From NCBI GenBank assembly GCA_934234035.1, contig CAKQHH010000001.1, positions 62,001 through 126,000 of the forward strand: 64,000 nucleotides of DNA, in the 5' to 3' direction. The notes under the pieces were generated by a model. It ran no database searches. It worked only from the letters and a program-made list of their open reading frames with translations, and was not told the origin of the DNA. The stretch is from an uncultured Clostridia bacterium. Lineage in GTDB: Bacteria; Bacillota; Clostridia; Peptostreptococcales; Anaerovoracaceae. The translations under genes were made by a program, and so were the position numbers. Positions 37,424-48,200 of this stretch are shown here, piece after piece (the stretch's first letter is position 1; every line of letters begins with the position of its first letter).

Positions 37424-38743
37424 GTGGCAGAAAGAATATATAAGGAACATTTAATTCGCGATTTTGGTATTAATCGGGGAATACTGGATTATTTGGATCG
37501 GATGGAGGAAAAACTGGAAGATTCCTTCCGGGAGATGGATGAAATCTGTGCCATCAATCAGCTGAAGGTACTGAAGGCGTTTCAGAATAACAACATCAAC
37601 GACACGCATTTCGGATGGAATACCGGCTACGGATACGATGATGCCGGCCGGGAAGCGGTGGAGAAGGTGTACGCATCCATCTTCCATACCGAGGCGGCAT
37701 TGGTTCGGCCAAACCTTGTAAACGGGACCCACGCCATTGCCACCACCCTGTTCGGAATTCTGAAACCGGGGGAAGAGCTTCTGGAAGTGACGGGAACGCC
37801 GTACGATACCCTGCAGACCGTCATCGGAAAAAACGATGCACCGGAGTCTGCTTTTACCGGAACGCTGATGGATTACGGTATTCGGTACCGGGAAGTTGCG
37901 CTGGGCGAAGATATGGATGTGGATCTGGATGCAATCGTAAATGCGATTCAGCCGGAGACCAAGGTTGTGGCCATGCAGCGTTCCACCGGATACGACTGGC
38001 GGCCGGCGATTCCGCTGGAGAGCATTCGAATCGTCACAGAAACTGTACATAGACTCCGTCCGGACATCATCGTCATGGTGGATAATTGTTATGGAGAATT
38101 CGTGGATGTTCAGGAACCAACGGATTTCGGAGTGGACGTCATGGCCGGATCGCTGATTAAGAATCCGGGCGGCGGTCTGGCTCTGTCCGGCGGTTACATC
38201 GTGGGAAGAAGCGATTTGATTGAGCGGATTTCTTATCGGCTGACCTGTCCGGGAATCGGTGCGGAATGCGGCCTGACCTTTGGTCAGAACCGTTCGGTGC
38301 TGCAGGGCATGTTCCTGGCGCCGAAGGTGGTAAACGCAGCGGTGAAGGGCGCAATGCTCTGCGGTGCGGCGTACGACGGTTTGGGCTTTGAAGTGATGCC
38401 GCCGGCATATTCGAAGAGAAGCGATATCGTGCAGGCCATTCAGTTCAAGGATCCGGACAAAACCATTGCATTCTGTCAGGCGATTCAGTCCGCTTCTCCG
38501 ATTGACGCATATGTAACACCGATTCCATGGGATATGCCGGGGTACGAGGATCAGGTAATCATGGCAGCCGGCGCTTTTGTACAGGGTTCTTCCATTGAAC
38601 TCAGTGCGGACGCTCCGCTGAGAGAACCGTACATCGCTTATTTTCAGGGCGGACTGACGTACGAGCATGCCCGCTACGGAATAATCAAGAGCCTGGATAC
38701 CATGGTGAAGAAAGGCCTTATTGATGTCGAGGAAGAAAGATAA
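37424..38743 (+). CDS. PLP-dependent lyase, aluminium-resistance/methionine gamma-lyase family
   Basis: A 439-residue fold-type I PLP enzyme resembling B. subtilis YnbB. The family start LIRDFGINRGILDYLDRMEEKLEDSF, LVRPNLVNGTHAIATTLFG and VDNCYGEFVDVQEP are recognisable, and the Schiff-base lysine is K246 in GSLIKNPGGGLALSGG. The natural substrate is not firmly known; annotations range from cystathionine beta-lyase-like to aluminium resistance. The GTG at 37424 follows the recombinase by 3 nt. Confidence 0.85.
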   Translation: MAERIYKEHLIRDFGINRGILDYLDRMEEKLEDSFREMDEICAINQLKVLKAFQNNNINDTHFGWNTGYGYDDAGREAVEKVYASIFHTEAALVRPNLVNGTHAIATTLFGILKPGEELLEVTGTPYDTLQTVIGKNDAPESAFTGTLMDYGIRYREVALGEDMDVDLDAIVNAIQPETKVVAMQRSTGYDWRPAIPLESIRIVTETVHRLRPDIIVMVDNCYGEFVDVQEPTDFGVDVMAGSLIKNPGGGLALSGGYIVGRSDLIERISYRLTCPGIGAECGLTFGQNRSVLQGMFLAPKVVNAAVKGAMLCGAAYDGLGFEVMPPAYSKRSDIVQAIQFKDPDKTIAFCQAIQSASPIDAYVTPIPWDMPGYEDQVIMAAGAFVQGSSIELSADAPLREPYIAYFQGGLTYEHARYGIIKSLDTMVKKGLIDVEEER

Positions 38744-39443
38744 AAAAGATATCCGATGGGTAAGGAATACCGTCGCATTCGCAAAACTGTTTGTTTTGGG
38801 AATTATCTTAATCGGGATACCGCTGATTTTGATTTTGTTCTATCGGGATACGCTGCTGAGCACCGACTTCTGGTCGCAGCTTCCGAATCGGCTGGCGCGC
38901 CATTCCCTGATTTCTTTTCTGGTGCTAATCGTGCTTCAGACCATACAGATCATCATCTGCATTCTCCCGGGGCAGCCGATTCAACTGGCTTCCAGTTATA
39001 TGTATGGGGTAATCGGCGGGTACTGTATTTCCATTATCGGTGCGATTATCGGCTGTCTGATTACGTACCGGCTGGCTCATTTCCTGGGAGTGGATGCCAT
39101 GCATATCATCTTTGGGGAAGAGAAGGTTCAGAATTACATGAAGAAGCTGAACAGCGGAAAGGCACTGACCATCGTGTTCCTGATTTATTTAGTTCCGGGA
39201 ATTCCAAAGGATTTGATGAGCTACATCGCGGGAATTTCCAATATCGAACTGAAGCCGTTCCTGCTGGTGTCCACGCTGGGGCGATCGCCGGGAATCCTGG
39301 GCAGCCTGCTGATTGGCTACTTTTGGGCCAGAAAGAACTATATCGGGATCGGCATCGTCGCGGTGATCATGCTCCTTCTGTTCGGATGGTGCGTCCGAAA
39401 CCGAGAACGAATCGTTGAGAAAATTGAAGAATACGAGGATTAA
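38724..39443 (+). CDS. TVP38/TMEM64 (VTT-domain) membrane protein
   Basis: A 239-residue multi-pass membrane protein with a VTT domain: LPGQPIQLASSYMYGVIGGYCISIIGAIIG and FLIYLVPGIPKDLMSYIAGISN match the SNARE-assoc/DedA-like core, which carries re-entrant loops. Proteins of this family are linked to lipid transport or flipping, but the substrate is unknown. ATG 38724 is chosen with AAAGG 8 nt upstream; the gene overlaps the lyase by 20 nt. Confidence 0.83.
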   Translation: MSRKKDKKDIRWVRNTVAFAKLFVLGIILIGIPLILILFYRDTLLSTDFWSQLPNRLARHSLISFLVLIVLQTIQIIICILPGQPIQLASSYMYGVIGGYCISIIGAIIGCLITYRLAHFLGVDAMHIIFGEEKVQNYMKKLNSGKALTIVFLIYLVPGIPKDLMSYIAGISNIELKPFLLVSTLGRSPGILGSLLIGYFWARKNYIGIGIVAVIMLLLFGWCVRNRERIVEKIEEYED

Positions 39444-39448
39444 TTATC

Positions 39449-39937
39449 GTGAAAAAGCAGAAAATTACAAAGACAAATGCCATGCGTATTTTGGATCAGA
39501 ATCAGATTGAATACGATACGGGGCAGTATGAATATGATGAATCCGACCTTTCCGGAAATCACGCAGCAGCGGTTCTGGGAATATCGGAGGATGAGATTTT
39601 CAAAACACTGGTAACTCGAAGCAATACGAAGGAACTCTTCGTATTCGTCATTCCCGTTTCCGGTGAATTGGATTTAAAGAAGGCCGCTGCGGCAGCGGGG
39701 CAGAAGAAGGTGGAAATGATTCATGTGAAGGAACTGGTGGGACTTACGGGCTACATGCGAGGCGGCTGTTCACCTATCGGCATGAAGAAGCTGTTCCCGA
39801 CCTTCGTGGATGAGACCGCCATGCTCTTCGATCGGATTTACATCTCCGCCGGAAAAAGAGGAGAGCAGATCATACTGGCGTCGGATGACTTGATTCGGGC
39901 TGCAGAGGCACAGTATGCCGATTTGGTAAAAGAATAG
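39449..39937 (+). CDS. ybaK: Cys-tRNA(Pro)/aminoacyl-tRNA deacylase YbaK
   Basis: A 162-residue YbaK/EbsC family trans-editing protein that hydrolyses Cys mischarged on tRNA-Pro. TLVTRSNTKELFVFVIPVSGELDLKKAA and GLTGYMRGGCSPIGMKKLFPTF, with the conserved GxxSPxG-type loop, are diagnostic. It starts with GTG 5 nt after the VTT gene. It is the last core gene before the BREX island. Confidence 0.92.
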   Translation: MKKQKITKTNAMRILDQNQIEYDTGQYEYDESDLSGNHAAAVLGISEDEIFKTLVTRSNTKELFVFVIPVSGELDLKKAAAAAGQKKVEMIHVKELVGLTGYMRGGCSPIGMKKLFPTFVDETAMLFDRIYISAGKRGEQIILASDDLIRAAEAQYADLVKE

Positions 39938-39981
39938 GGACTCTTTGTCAAATGGTTTTGGTGAAGGGTAAAAGTGATACG

Positions 39982-40018
39982 TATCGAGTAGCTGTTATGC
40001 TGCTCGATATTTTTTTTG
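39982..40018 (+). terminator. terminator between ybaK and BREX island
   Basis: TATCGAGTAGC (39982-39992) pairs with GCTGCTCGATA (39999-40009) over 11 bp, one being T-G, followed by eight T. It insulates the defence operon from upstream transcription. Confidence 0.88.
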
Positions 40019-40076
40019 CTTTAAGTAGTGATTAATTTCATTTGAAAAAGAGATATTTTTATCTTTCACCTTTGAA

Positions 40077-40105
40077 TTGACTTTAGGCGTGGTTTGGCTT
40101 ATAAT
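40077..40105 (+). promoter_or_regulatory. promoter of the BREX operon
   Basis: TTGACT (40077-40082) and TATAAT (40100-40105) have ideal 17-nt spacing. The start near 40112 gives a leader of about 40 nt with a long AGGAGAAAAGGAAAG ribosome site before the first ATG. Confidence 0.85.
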
Positions 40106-40152
40106 ATTCCATGTATTACTGTATGCTTTTTTAGGAGAAAAGGAAAGAATAA

Positions 40153-40371
40153 ATGGAATACTTATCGCTTAGACAAACAGCAGAAAAATGGGGACTTTCA
40201 GTACGTCGTGTACAGACTTTATGTATAACGGACAGAATCCCTGGGGCAATAAAAATAGGATCTTACTGGGCGATACCGGTAGATGCAGAAAAGCCTAAGG
40301 ACGAGCGTATAAAAAGTGGAAAATATATTAAGAAAAATGATAATAGTACGGGAAAAGAAATAGAGGGATAA
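40153..40371 (+). CDS. small HTH DNA-binding protein, BREX leader gene
   Basis: A 72-residue protein that begins with a MerR/excisionase-type helix-turn-helix (SLRQTAEKWGLSVRRVQTLCITDRIPGA), followed by the wing-like KIGSYWAIP and a charged tail rich in Lys and Asn. It is the first gene after the BREX promoter, 4 nt before brxA. A role as operon autoregulator is likely but inferred. It is not the WYL-domain BrxR found in other BREX loci. Confidence 0.75.
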   Translation: MEYLSLRQTAEKWGLSVRRVQTLCITDRIPGAIKIGSYWAIPVDAEKPKDERIKSGKYIKKNDNSTGKEIEG

Positions 40372-40375
40372 GTCA

Positions 40376-40978
40376 ATGAAAAGAAAATCTTACAGTGCAG
40401 GAGCTGTAAAGATGTCTTTCTGGTTTATGGAGTTTCGCAAGGTCGTGAGTCTTCTATCAGAAGGAAAATCTTTAGATGAAATTAAAGCGCTGAACCTAGA
40501 GCAGAATATATTTGGTGCACCGACAATTCTTCGAAGTAAACAGATTTATAGCACTGTTGCCGGAAGAGTTCGTACACTGGACGAGAGCTTTTGCTTGGTG
40601 TTTTTAGAGAGTGATGTGGCTTCGCAGAAATTATTTGCGCTTGTTGCGGCAATGGCATACGACACTCTTTTCTTTGATTTTGTATATGAAGTTGTTAGAG
40701 AAAAGATGATCATTGGAAGCGATACATTTGCAGATAGTGATATTCGTATTTTCTTCAAGGATAAGCAGCTTCAGGATGAGAGAGTTGCCAAGTGGACAGA
40801 TGCAACTCTCATAAGACTTGGTAGGTGCTATAAGACGATGCTTTTTGAAGCAGGTTTTACGGATAAAGGCAAGGACGAGAGAAAAATTTTGAAACCAATT
40901 CTCGATCCGGAGATGCAGCACTGGCTCGAAGATCATGATATGGAAGCGTGCGTTAAAGCACTGACAGGAGTGAGGTAA
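40376..40978 (+). CDS. brxA: BREX protein BrxA
   Basis: A 200-residue BrxA (DUF1819) protein, an early component of type I BREX. The start SYSAGAVKMSFWFMEFRKVVSLLSEGKSLDEIK and the FFKDKQLQDERVAKWTDATLIRLGRCYKTML segment match the family. Known BrxA has a helical fold like NusB and binds DNA; its task in defence is unclear. The stop shares one base with the brxB start. Confidence 0.88.
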   Translation: MKRKSYSAGAVKMSFWFMEFRKVVSLLSEGKSLDEIKALNLEQNIFGAPTILRSKQIYSTVAGRVRTLDESFCLVFLESDVASQKLFALVAAMAYDTLFFDFVYEVVREKMIIGSDTFADSDIRIFFKDKQLQDERVAKWTDATLIRLGRCYKTMLFEAGFTDKGKDERKILKPILDPEMQHWLEDHDMEACVKALTGVR

Positions 40979-41556
40979 TGGCAGACTTAGCAGCACGACT
41001 TGATGAGATGGAAGTTGAAATTAAGAAACCAAGATTTCGTCAAAGTAATGGAAGAGCAAATGAAGTGAATTATTGGGTATTCGATTATCCGCCAGAAAGA
41101 GAAATGGAAGTTCGTGATCGAATCGAGTATCTGAAAAATAAAAACAAGAACGGTTCGGATGATTTTGAACTGGTTGTGTTCGATCTCTATGACATCATTA
41201 TCGACTTCTTGGAAAAGAAGAACTTCATGGAAAAGTGCTTTGATTTCGAAAAGAAAAAAGGATTGGAACGAATCACAAAAGCAGTAGGTAATTCTATGAA
41301 GTTTAATGACGATGACAGTATCATCGTGCAGTATATCAAAGATCATACACCAGATAATGCAATTGTGTTCTTAACTGGAATTGGAAAGTGCTATCCGATT
41401 CTTCGTTCTCATAAAGTACTGAACAATTTGCATCAGGCTTTTGTAAAGGCTCCGGTGGTTCTGTTCTTTCCGGGAACATATAACGAACAGGAACTGATTC
41501 TCTTCAATGAGATTAAAGATGATAACTACTACAGAGCATTCAAGCTCGTGAAATAG
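40978..41556 (+). CDS. brxB: BREX protein BrxB
   Basis: A 192-residue BrxB (DUF1788) protein. The family pattern runs from ARLDEMEVEIKKPRFRQSNG to NAIVFLTGIGKCYPILRSHKVLNNL and PVVLFFPGTYNEQELILFNE. It has no known catalytic motif and is required for type I BREX activity in studied systems. It is coupled to brxA (TAATG) and has AGGAGTGAGG as ribosome site. Confidence 0.88.
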   Translation: MADLAARLDEMEVEIKKPRFRQSNGRANEVNYWVFDYPPEREMEVRDRIEYLKNKNKNGSDDFELVVFDLYDIIIDFLEKKNFMEKCFDFEKKKGLERITKAVGNSMKFNDDDSIIVQYIKDHTPDNAIVFLTGIGKCYPILRSHKVLNNLHQAFVKAPVVLFFPGTYNEQELILFNEIKDDNYYRAFKLVK

Positions 41557-41567
41557 GGGGAAGCAAA

Positions 41568-44500
41568 ATGCAAATCAAAGATATGTTTGCCAAGAAGATT
41601 GACCGTGAGATTCAGGGAGTCATCATTGTTGGCCAGGGCGAAGAAACAAATGTGGCGCAGGAGCTGGAAGAGTACGTTGTCACAAGAGAACTACAGAAGC
41701 ATTTTGCTGACTTCTTCTCTGCATACAAAAAAGGAATTAACGGAAACACCCCTAAGATGGGTGTATGGATTTCCGGTTTCTTTGGAAGTGGTAAGTCTCA
41801 TTTCCTGAAGATTTTATCTTATTTGTTGGATAATAAGCAGGTTGGAGATAAGAGAGCACTCGACTACTTTATCGATGATAAAAAGATTGTTGATCCAATG
41901 GTTCTTGCGGATATGAAACTGGCGGCAGAGACGCCTGCGGATGTTGTTCTTTTCAATATCGATTCTAAGAGTGAGTCTAACGGAAAGCAGAACAAGGATG
42001 CTATCGTAAATGTATTCCTGAAAGTGTTCAATGAGATGCAGGGATTCTGTGGCTCTATGCCTCATGTTGCTGACCTGGAAAGAAGATTAACGGAAGCTTG
42101 TAAATTTGATGAATTCAAAGAAGTTTTTGAAGATGAATACGGCAATCCTTGGGAAGAGTCACGTCAGGACTTTGATTTTATTCAGGACAGTGTAGTAGAT
42201 ACTCTTGTAACTATGGACTTTATGAGCGAAGCAGCTGCGAGAAACTGGTGTGAGAAGGCAACAGAGCCGTACACTATCAGCATTGAAGATTTCGCAAAGC
42301 GGGTAAAAGCATACATTGATAGACAGGGAAAAAATCATCATGTTGTTTTCCTTGTAGATGAGATTGGCCAGTATATCGGAGACGACTCCAAACTGATGCT
42401 GAACCTGCAGACTGTTACAGAAGAACTCGGTAAAGAATGCATGGGTAAAGCTTGGGTAATTGTTACATCCCAGCAGGACATTGATTCTATTACAAAAGTA
42501 AAAGGAAATGACTTCTCTAAGATTCAGGGACGTTTTGATACACGTCTTTCGTTGTCTTCTGCAAACGTTGATGCAGTTATCAAAAAGAGAATCTTGGATA
42601 AGACAGAAACAGCAGCACAGGCTCTTCGACTTCTTTATGAGCAGAAGGCTACGATTATCAAAAATCTGATTGTGTTCAATGATGGAGTAGAAAAGAAACT
42701 GTATGCAAATGAAAATGATTTTGCAGAAGTATATCCGTTTGTGCCATATCAGTTTAATCTGCTTGCAAGTGTGCTGACATCGATTCGTACTCATGGTGCA
42801 TCCGGTAAGCATTTGTCTGAAGGTGAACGTTCTATGCTGGCTCTTTTCAAAGAGTCTGCAGCAAAGCTGAAAGACCGAGAGATGGGCGTAATTGTACCGT
42901 TCCATCGCTTCTATGATGCGTTGGAAAACTTCTTGGATCACAGCCACAAGGGTGTTATTAGCAAGGCATATGACAATAATTACATCAATCCGGATCACAA
43001 GGAAGAAGACGTATTTGCAATCAATGTTTTAAAGACATTGTTCATGATAAAGTATGTCCTTGAGATTGAATCCAATATCGATAACATCACCAGTCTGATG
43101 ATTGAGAGTATTGATGATGATCGTATCGAATTGAAGGATCGAGTAGAAGAAGCACTTAAGGTTCTGATGCGCCAGATGCTGGTACAGAAGAATGGAAATC
43201 TCTATGTTTTCCTGACAGATGAAGAGCAGGAAATCAATAATGAAATTGAAAAAGAAAATGTAGAGATGTCTGAGGTTATCACAAAGATTGCAGAGATGAT
43301 ATTTGAAGATATCTTTACAGATAAGAAGTATCGTTATCCTGCATTCAATGGCAGATATTCATTCTCCTTCAATCAGGTTGTGGATGATCGTCCATATAAA
43401 TCAAACCAGAACTTTGCTATTGGACTTCGCATCCTGACACCTTGGTATGACGGCGGTATGGATGATTCGACACTCCGCATGATGTCTGGTCAGGGTAAGG
43501 AAGTACTTGTGGTTCTTCCAAATGATGATGAATTCTTGACAGAAATGCGTGTGTACTTAAAAATTGAGCGCTTCCTCCGTAAGAATACCTCTACTCAGCT
43601 TGCCAAATATGAAACCATCAAAGAAGCAAAACGTGTCGAGATGAGAGAGCGTAATGCGAATGCTAAGCTCTATCTCACAGAAGCACTCAAAGAAGCAACC
43701 ATCTATGTAAATGGTGATGTTGCTCGTGTTGCTGCAAAGGATGTCACAGCCAGAATCAATGAAGCTATCGGACGTTTGGTTCAGACTGTTTATCATAAAC
43801 TCTCTTATATCGATACTGCGAGGGGAGAGGCCGATATCCGTAAGATGCTTCGTGCAACAAACCAGGTGTCATTGCAGCTGGAAGGCGGAACAGAAGCCAA
43901 TACTCATGCATTGGATGACGTACAGGGCTATATTGCAATGAACTCACGTAGCCATATGAAGACCTCTATGAAGTCTGTGAAGGATCGATTTATGAAGGCA
44001 CCATATGGATTCGTTGAAGATGATATTAGCTGGATTGTCGCTCGCCTATTCAAGAGAGGGGATCTTGCATTTACAGTCAATGGTGCATCTGTCAACTTAA
44101 ATAATAAATCAGAAGAGGAAATTATTGGCTATATTACGAAGAAAGCCTTTGCGGAAAAACTTCTCATGGAAGAACGTGTTCGTGTCAGTGAGAAGGATAA
44201 GAAAGCTGTTCGTGATGTTATGAAAGAAGTATTCCATACCACTGTATCAGCAGAGGATGAGGATACTATCATGAAAAATTTCCAGAGATATGCATCCAAC
44301 ATGGTTAATGAGATGGATAAACTGGAAGTCTATTATAAGCAGTACGATTATCCGGGAAAGAAAGTACTGGATAGTGGAAAACGTTTGATGCAGTCTGTGG
44401 TTCAGATCACAGATGCGTTGGAGTTCTTTAGCTATGTATCAAAGATGCGTGAATCTTTCTTTGATCTTGCAGAGGATTATGAGCCGGTAAAAGCATTCTT

Positions 44501-45221
44501 CAACGGAGAACAGCAGACGATCTTTATGCGTGCTCTGGATATGCTTGCCAACTATGAAGATAGTAAGACGTATATTGTTGATGCAGAACTGGAAGCAGTC
44601 GTTGCCAAGATGCGTGTGATTGTAAAACAGGATAAGCCTTATAAGAATATTCCGCAGCTTCCGGAACTTCGTGAGCAGTTCATGAATGCGTATGCAAAGG
44701 TACTGGAAGTAGAAGAAGCACCGGTACTGGATTCTATAGATCAGTCCAGACAGCGTGTTCTGGAAGTTCTGAATACAAAGGAATATGCAGATCGGAAGAA
44801 GGAACACTATCTGAATCAGTTCTTTGAGATTCGCCAGGGCGCAGAGCACTGCAATAATGTATCGACTCTCAGGAGCTTTGCGGATAAGGCAGAAGCATTG
44901 AAGATCCGTCTTATGAATGAGATGGATATGTTGGACCGCCAGATTGCTGAAAGAAAACAGGCAGAGGAGATTCGTAGAATCGAAGAAGAGGCGAAAAAGC
45001 AGGGCGCTGATGTGACAGATGCGGAAGTGGCTCACAAGGTCGCTGAACAGAAAGCGCAGTACAAAGTCCGCAAAACAAAGAATGTTTCTATCAAGAAGAT
45101 GACAGGTTCTTCTTCTTGGAGACTGGAAAATACACAGGATGTAGATAAATACATCGAAAAACTGAGAAAGACTCTCGTAGATCAGCTTGATGAGGATACG
45201 ATAGTTAATGTTGAGTTCTAA
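41568..45221 (+). CDS. brxC: BREX ATPase BrxC (PglY-like)
   Basis: A 1217-residue P-loop protein. Walker A is GFFGSGKS at residues 70-77 and Walker B is VVFLVDEIGQ with D264-E265; VIVTSQQDID resembles a sensor 1 segment. The C-terminal half is helical with long charged stretches (a probable coiled coil around MLDRQIAERKQAEEIRRIEEEAKKQ). BrxC is thought to drive the BREX complex with ATP and to interact with PglX and PglZ. Length is typical. Confidence 0.93.
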   Translation: MQIKDMFAKKIDREIQGVIIVGQGEETNVAQELEEYVVTRELQKHFADFFSAYKKGINGNTPKMGVWISGFFGSGKSHFLKILSYLLDNKQVGDKRALDYFIDDKKIVDPMVLADMKLAAETPADVVLFNIDSKSESNGKQNKDAIVNVFLKVFNEMQGFCGSMPHVADLERRLTEACKFDEFKEVFEDEYGNPWEESRQDFDFIQDSVVDTLVTMDFMSEAAARNWCEKATEPYTISIEDFAKRVKAYIDRQGKNHHVVFLVDEIGQYIGDDSKLMLNLQTVTEELGKECMGKAWVIVTSQQDIDSITKVKGNDFSKIQGRFDTRLSLSSANVDAVIKKRILDKTETAAQALRLLYEQKATIIKNLIVFNDGVEKKLYANENDFAEVYPFVPYQFNLLASVLTSIRTHGASGKHLSEGERSMLALFKESAAKLKDREMGVIVPFHRFYDALENFLDHSHKGVISKAYDNNYINPDHKEEDVFAINVLKTLFMIKYVLEIESNIDNITSLMIESIDDDRIELKDRVEEALKVLMRQMLVQKNGNLYVFLTDEEQEINNEIEKENVEMSEVITKIAEMIFEDIFTDKKYRYPAFNGRYSFSFNQVVDDRPYKSNQNFAIGLRILTPWYDGGMDDSTLRMMSGQGKEVLVVLPNDDEFLTEMRVYLKIERFLRKNTSTQLAKYETIKEAKRVEMRERNANAKLYLTEALKEATIYVNGDVARVAAKDVTARINEAIGRLVQTVYHKLSYIDTARGEADIRKMLRATNQVSLQLEGGTEANTHALDDVQGYIAMNSRSHMKTSMKSVKDRFMKAPYGFVEDDISWIVARLFKRGDLAFTVNGASVNLNNKSEEEIIGYITKKAFAEKLLMEERVRVSEKDKKAVRDVMKEVFHTTVSAEDEDTIMKNFQRYASNMVNEMDKLEVYYKQYDYPGKKVLDSGKRLMQSVVQITDALEFFSYVSKMRESFFDLAEDYEPVKAFFNGEQQTIFMRALDMLANYEDSKTYIVDAELEAVVAKMRVIVKQDKPYKNIPQLPELREQFMNAYAKVLEVEEAPVLDSIDQSRQRVLEVLNTKEYADRKKEHYLNQFFEIRQGAEHCNNVSTLRSFADKAEALKIRLMNEMDMLDRQIAERKQAEEIRRIEEEAKKQGADVTDAEVAHKVAEQKAQYKVRKTKNVSIKKMTGSSSWRLENTQDVDKYIEKLRKTLVDQLDEDTIVNVEF

Positions 45222-45249
45222 TTACGAGACAAAAGGAGAAAGCAAAGGC

Positions 45250-48200
45250 ATGAATAAGTCATCCATCAAAAGCTTTGCGATCTGGGCTAGAAATAAGCTC
45301 ATTGCAGATATCAGTTACCGTGCTGGATTGATGGGAATTACGGCTGAGGGTATCAAGAATGCCCTGCCACAGTCCACCGGTACAACTGAATTCTATGATA
45401 TTGGAACAGATGAACCGTATTCAATCAGTGGAGATGCGGTGAAACAGAGAATAAAACTGGTAGAGGTAATCCGCCAAAAAGAAAAAGATACAGACTATCA
45501 GACGGCCTATAAGTACCTGATTGAAGAGGTTGCCTATACCTGGTTCAACCGTCTGATTGCGATTCGTTTTATGGAAGTGAATGATTATCTTCCTTCCCAT
45601 ACGCGTGTTCTTTCTTCGGATACGGGAAAACTGGAACCGGATATTGTAACAAATCCTTTCGATGCTGAACTGGATTGCACAAGTGACGAGGAACAGAAAA
45701 TCATGCAGCTGAAAAATGATAATCAGCTGGATGAACTTTTCCGCATGCTTTTTATCAAGCAGTGTAATGCACTGAATGAATACCTGCCGGCACTGTTTGA
45801 AAAGACAAATGATTATACAGAAGTACTGCTGAACCTTTCTGTTATTGACCAGGAAGGTGTTATCTATAAGCTTGTTCACGATATTGATGAGGATGACTTC
45901 AATGTCGAAAAAGGTGGACAAGTTGAAATCATTGGCTGGCTGTATCAGTACTACAACACAGAGCCGAAGGCAGATGTATTCGGCAGACCTTCCGGAACGA
46001 AGATCAAAAAGGAAGATGTACCTGCAGCAACACAGCTGTTCACACCGGACTGGATTGTTCGCTACATGGTAGAGAATAGTCTGGGACGTTTGTGGGTAGA
46101 AGGACATCCGAATGATGAATTAAAAGCAAACTGGAAATATTATCTGGAAGAGGCGGAGCAGGAGCCGGAAGTGCAGGAGAAGCTTGCAGAAATCAGACGG
46201 GAGTATTCTGCTCTGAATCCGGAAGATCTGAAGTGCATCGATCCTTGCATGGGTTCCGGACATATCCTCGTATATCTCTTTGATGTGCTGATGCAGATCT
46301 ATGAATCTCAGGGATATTCCCAGAGAGATGCAGCTCAGAGCATTCTGCAGAATAACCTGTATGGACTGGATATTGATGATCGTGCGGCACAGATGGCATA
46401 TTTCGCTGTCATGATGAAAGCAAGACAGTATGACCGTCATATTCTGACTCGTGGAATTGAGCCTCATGTATTTGCAATCGAAGAGAGCAATGACTTCAAT
46501 CGTAATCAATTGGCTTACTTTGGAGCAGATCTCAGTGAGGTTGAGAAGAATAGTGCTCAGACACAAGTAAAAGGATTACTGGATCAGTTACATGATGCCA
46601 AGGAATATGGCTCCATGTTGACAGTTGATAATTATGATTGGGATTTGTTGCATAGATTTGCTGAGACAACAAGTGTGATGGGACAGCTGTCTATGGATAC
46701 AGTTGGAATTGATGAGTCACAGAATCGGCTTAACTTATTGGTAACGATAGGTCAGGCATTAGCTAACAAGTATTTGGTTACGGTCACTAACCCTCCATAT
46801 ATGCCTGTTTCACATGGGAGCATAAAGCTTCAAAAATTTGCGAAGACATATTATCCAAATAGCAAAGCTGATTTGTTTGCGATGTTTATAGAAAGAGGAT
46901 GTCAATTTACAAAACTGAATGGTATGAACGCCATGGTTACTATGCAAAGTTGGATGTTCCTTTCTAGTTTTGAAAATATGCGTAAAGATATCCTTGCTCA
47001 AAAAACAATTTGTAATTTGATGCATATGGAAAATATGGTAATGGGAATCGCATTCGGAACAGCAGTAAGCATACTTTATAATCTTTATATCGATTCGTAC
47101 AAAGGTACTTACAATTACGTTAGATACAAAGATATTGAAGATGATTTGCCAAAAGTATTCCCAGACAAATATAGATTTTCTCAAGTTGGAATCAATAATT
47201 ACGCAGGGATTCAAGGGTCTCCTATCGCTTATTGGATAAGCAAAAAAATGTTAAACGCATTCCAAAATTATAAAACTATTGGAGAAATAGCTCCTCCAAA
47301 GCAAGGACTAGCAACAGCTGATAATAATTCTTTTTTGAGGTTATGGTTTGAAACAGATATTAGAAAAATTGGATTTGGTATAAAAAGCTGTGAAGATTCA
47401 GTTTTAAGCAAGAAAAAATGGTTTCCATACAACAAAGGCGGAGCGTTTAGACGTTGGTATGGAAATAGAGACTACGTTGTAAATTGGGAAAATGATGGAG
47501 CTTTGATAAAAAATTTCAAAGATGAAAATGGAAAAGTAAGATCAAGACCACAAAATCTTGGCTATTATTTTAAACCGGCAATAACATGGTCAGATATAAC
47601 AAGCGCGGCATTTTCAGGAAGATATTGTGAAACAGGGTTTATGTTTGATATTAAAGGGTCAAGCGGATTTCCTTCAACAGATAAACTGTTTTATACACTC
47701 GGTTTTTTGAATTCGAAGATTTCCCAGGCATGTATCAAAATATTAAATCCAACTGTAACAACTCAAGTTGGTGATATGTCCAGGATTCCTGTGGCAATAA
47801 TCGATGAATATAAAGAACAAGTAGACACTCTGGTTAAAGAGTCTGTGAATTATGCAAAGGAAGATTGGAATTCCTTTGAAAATGCGTGGGAATTTAAAAA
47901 ACATCCACTACTGAAATATATAGAAAACGACAACGAACGCAGAAGAATTGCTAATTCGCAAGGGGACATGTGTGCTCTGTCACCTATCAAATATGCATAT
48001 ACTATGTGGATGATAGAGTGCGATGAGCGCTTCCAGAAGCTGAAAAAGAACGAAGAAGAATTGAACAACATCTTCATTGACATTTACGGCTTACAGGCTG
48101 AATTGACTCCAGAAGTTGAAGATAAGGATGTAACTGTCCGCAAGGCAGATTTCGGAAGAGATATCCGTTCCTTCATCTCCTACGCGGTAGGCTGTATGTT

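Noticed and set aside
45208..45249. Upstream start of pglX at 45208
   Set aside because: Overlaps brxC and lacks a ribosome site; the ATG at 45250 has AAAAGGAGAA upstream and begins the PglX-like N-terminus.
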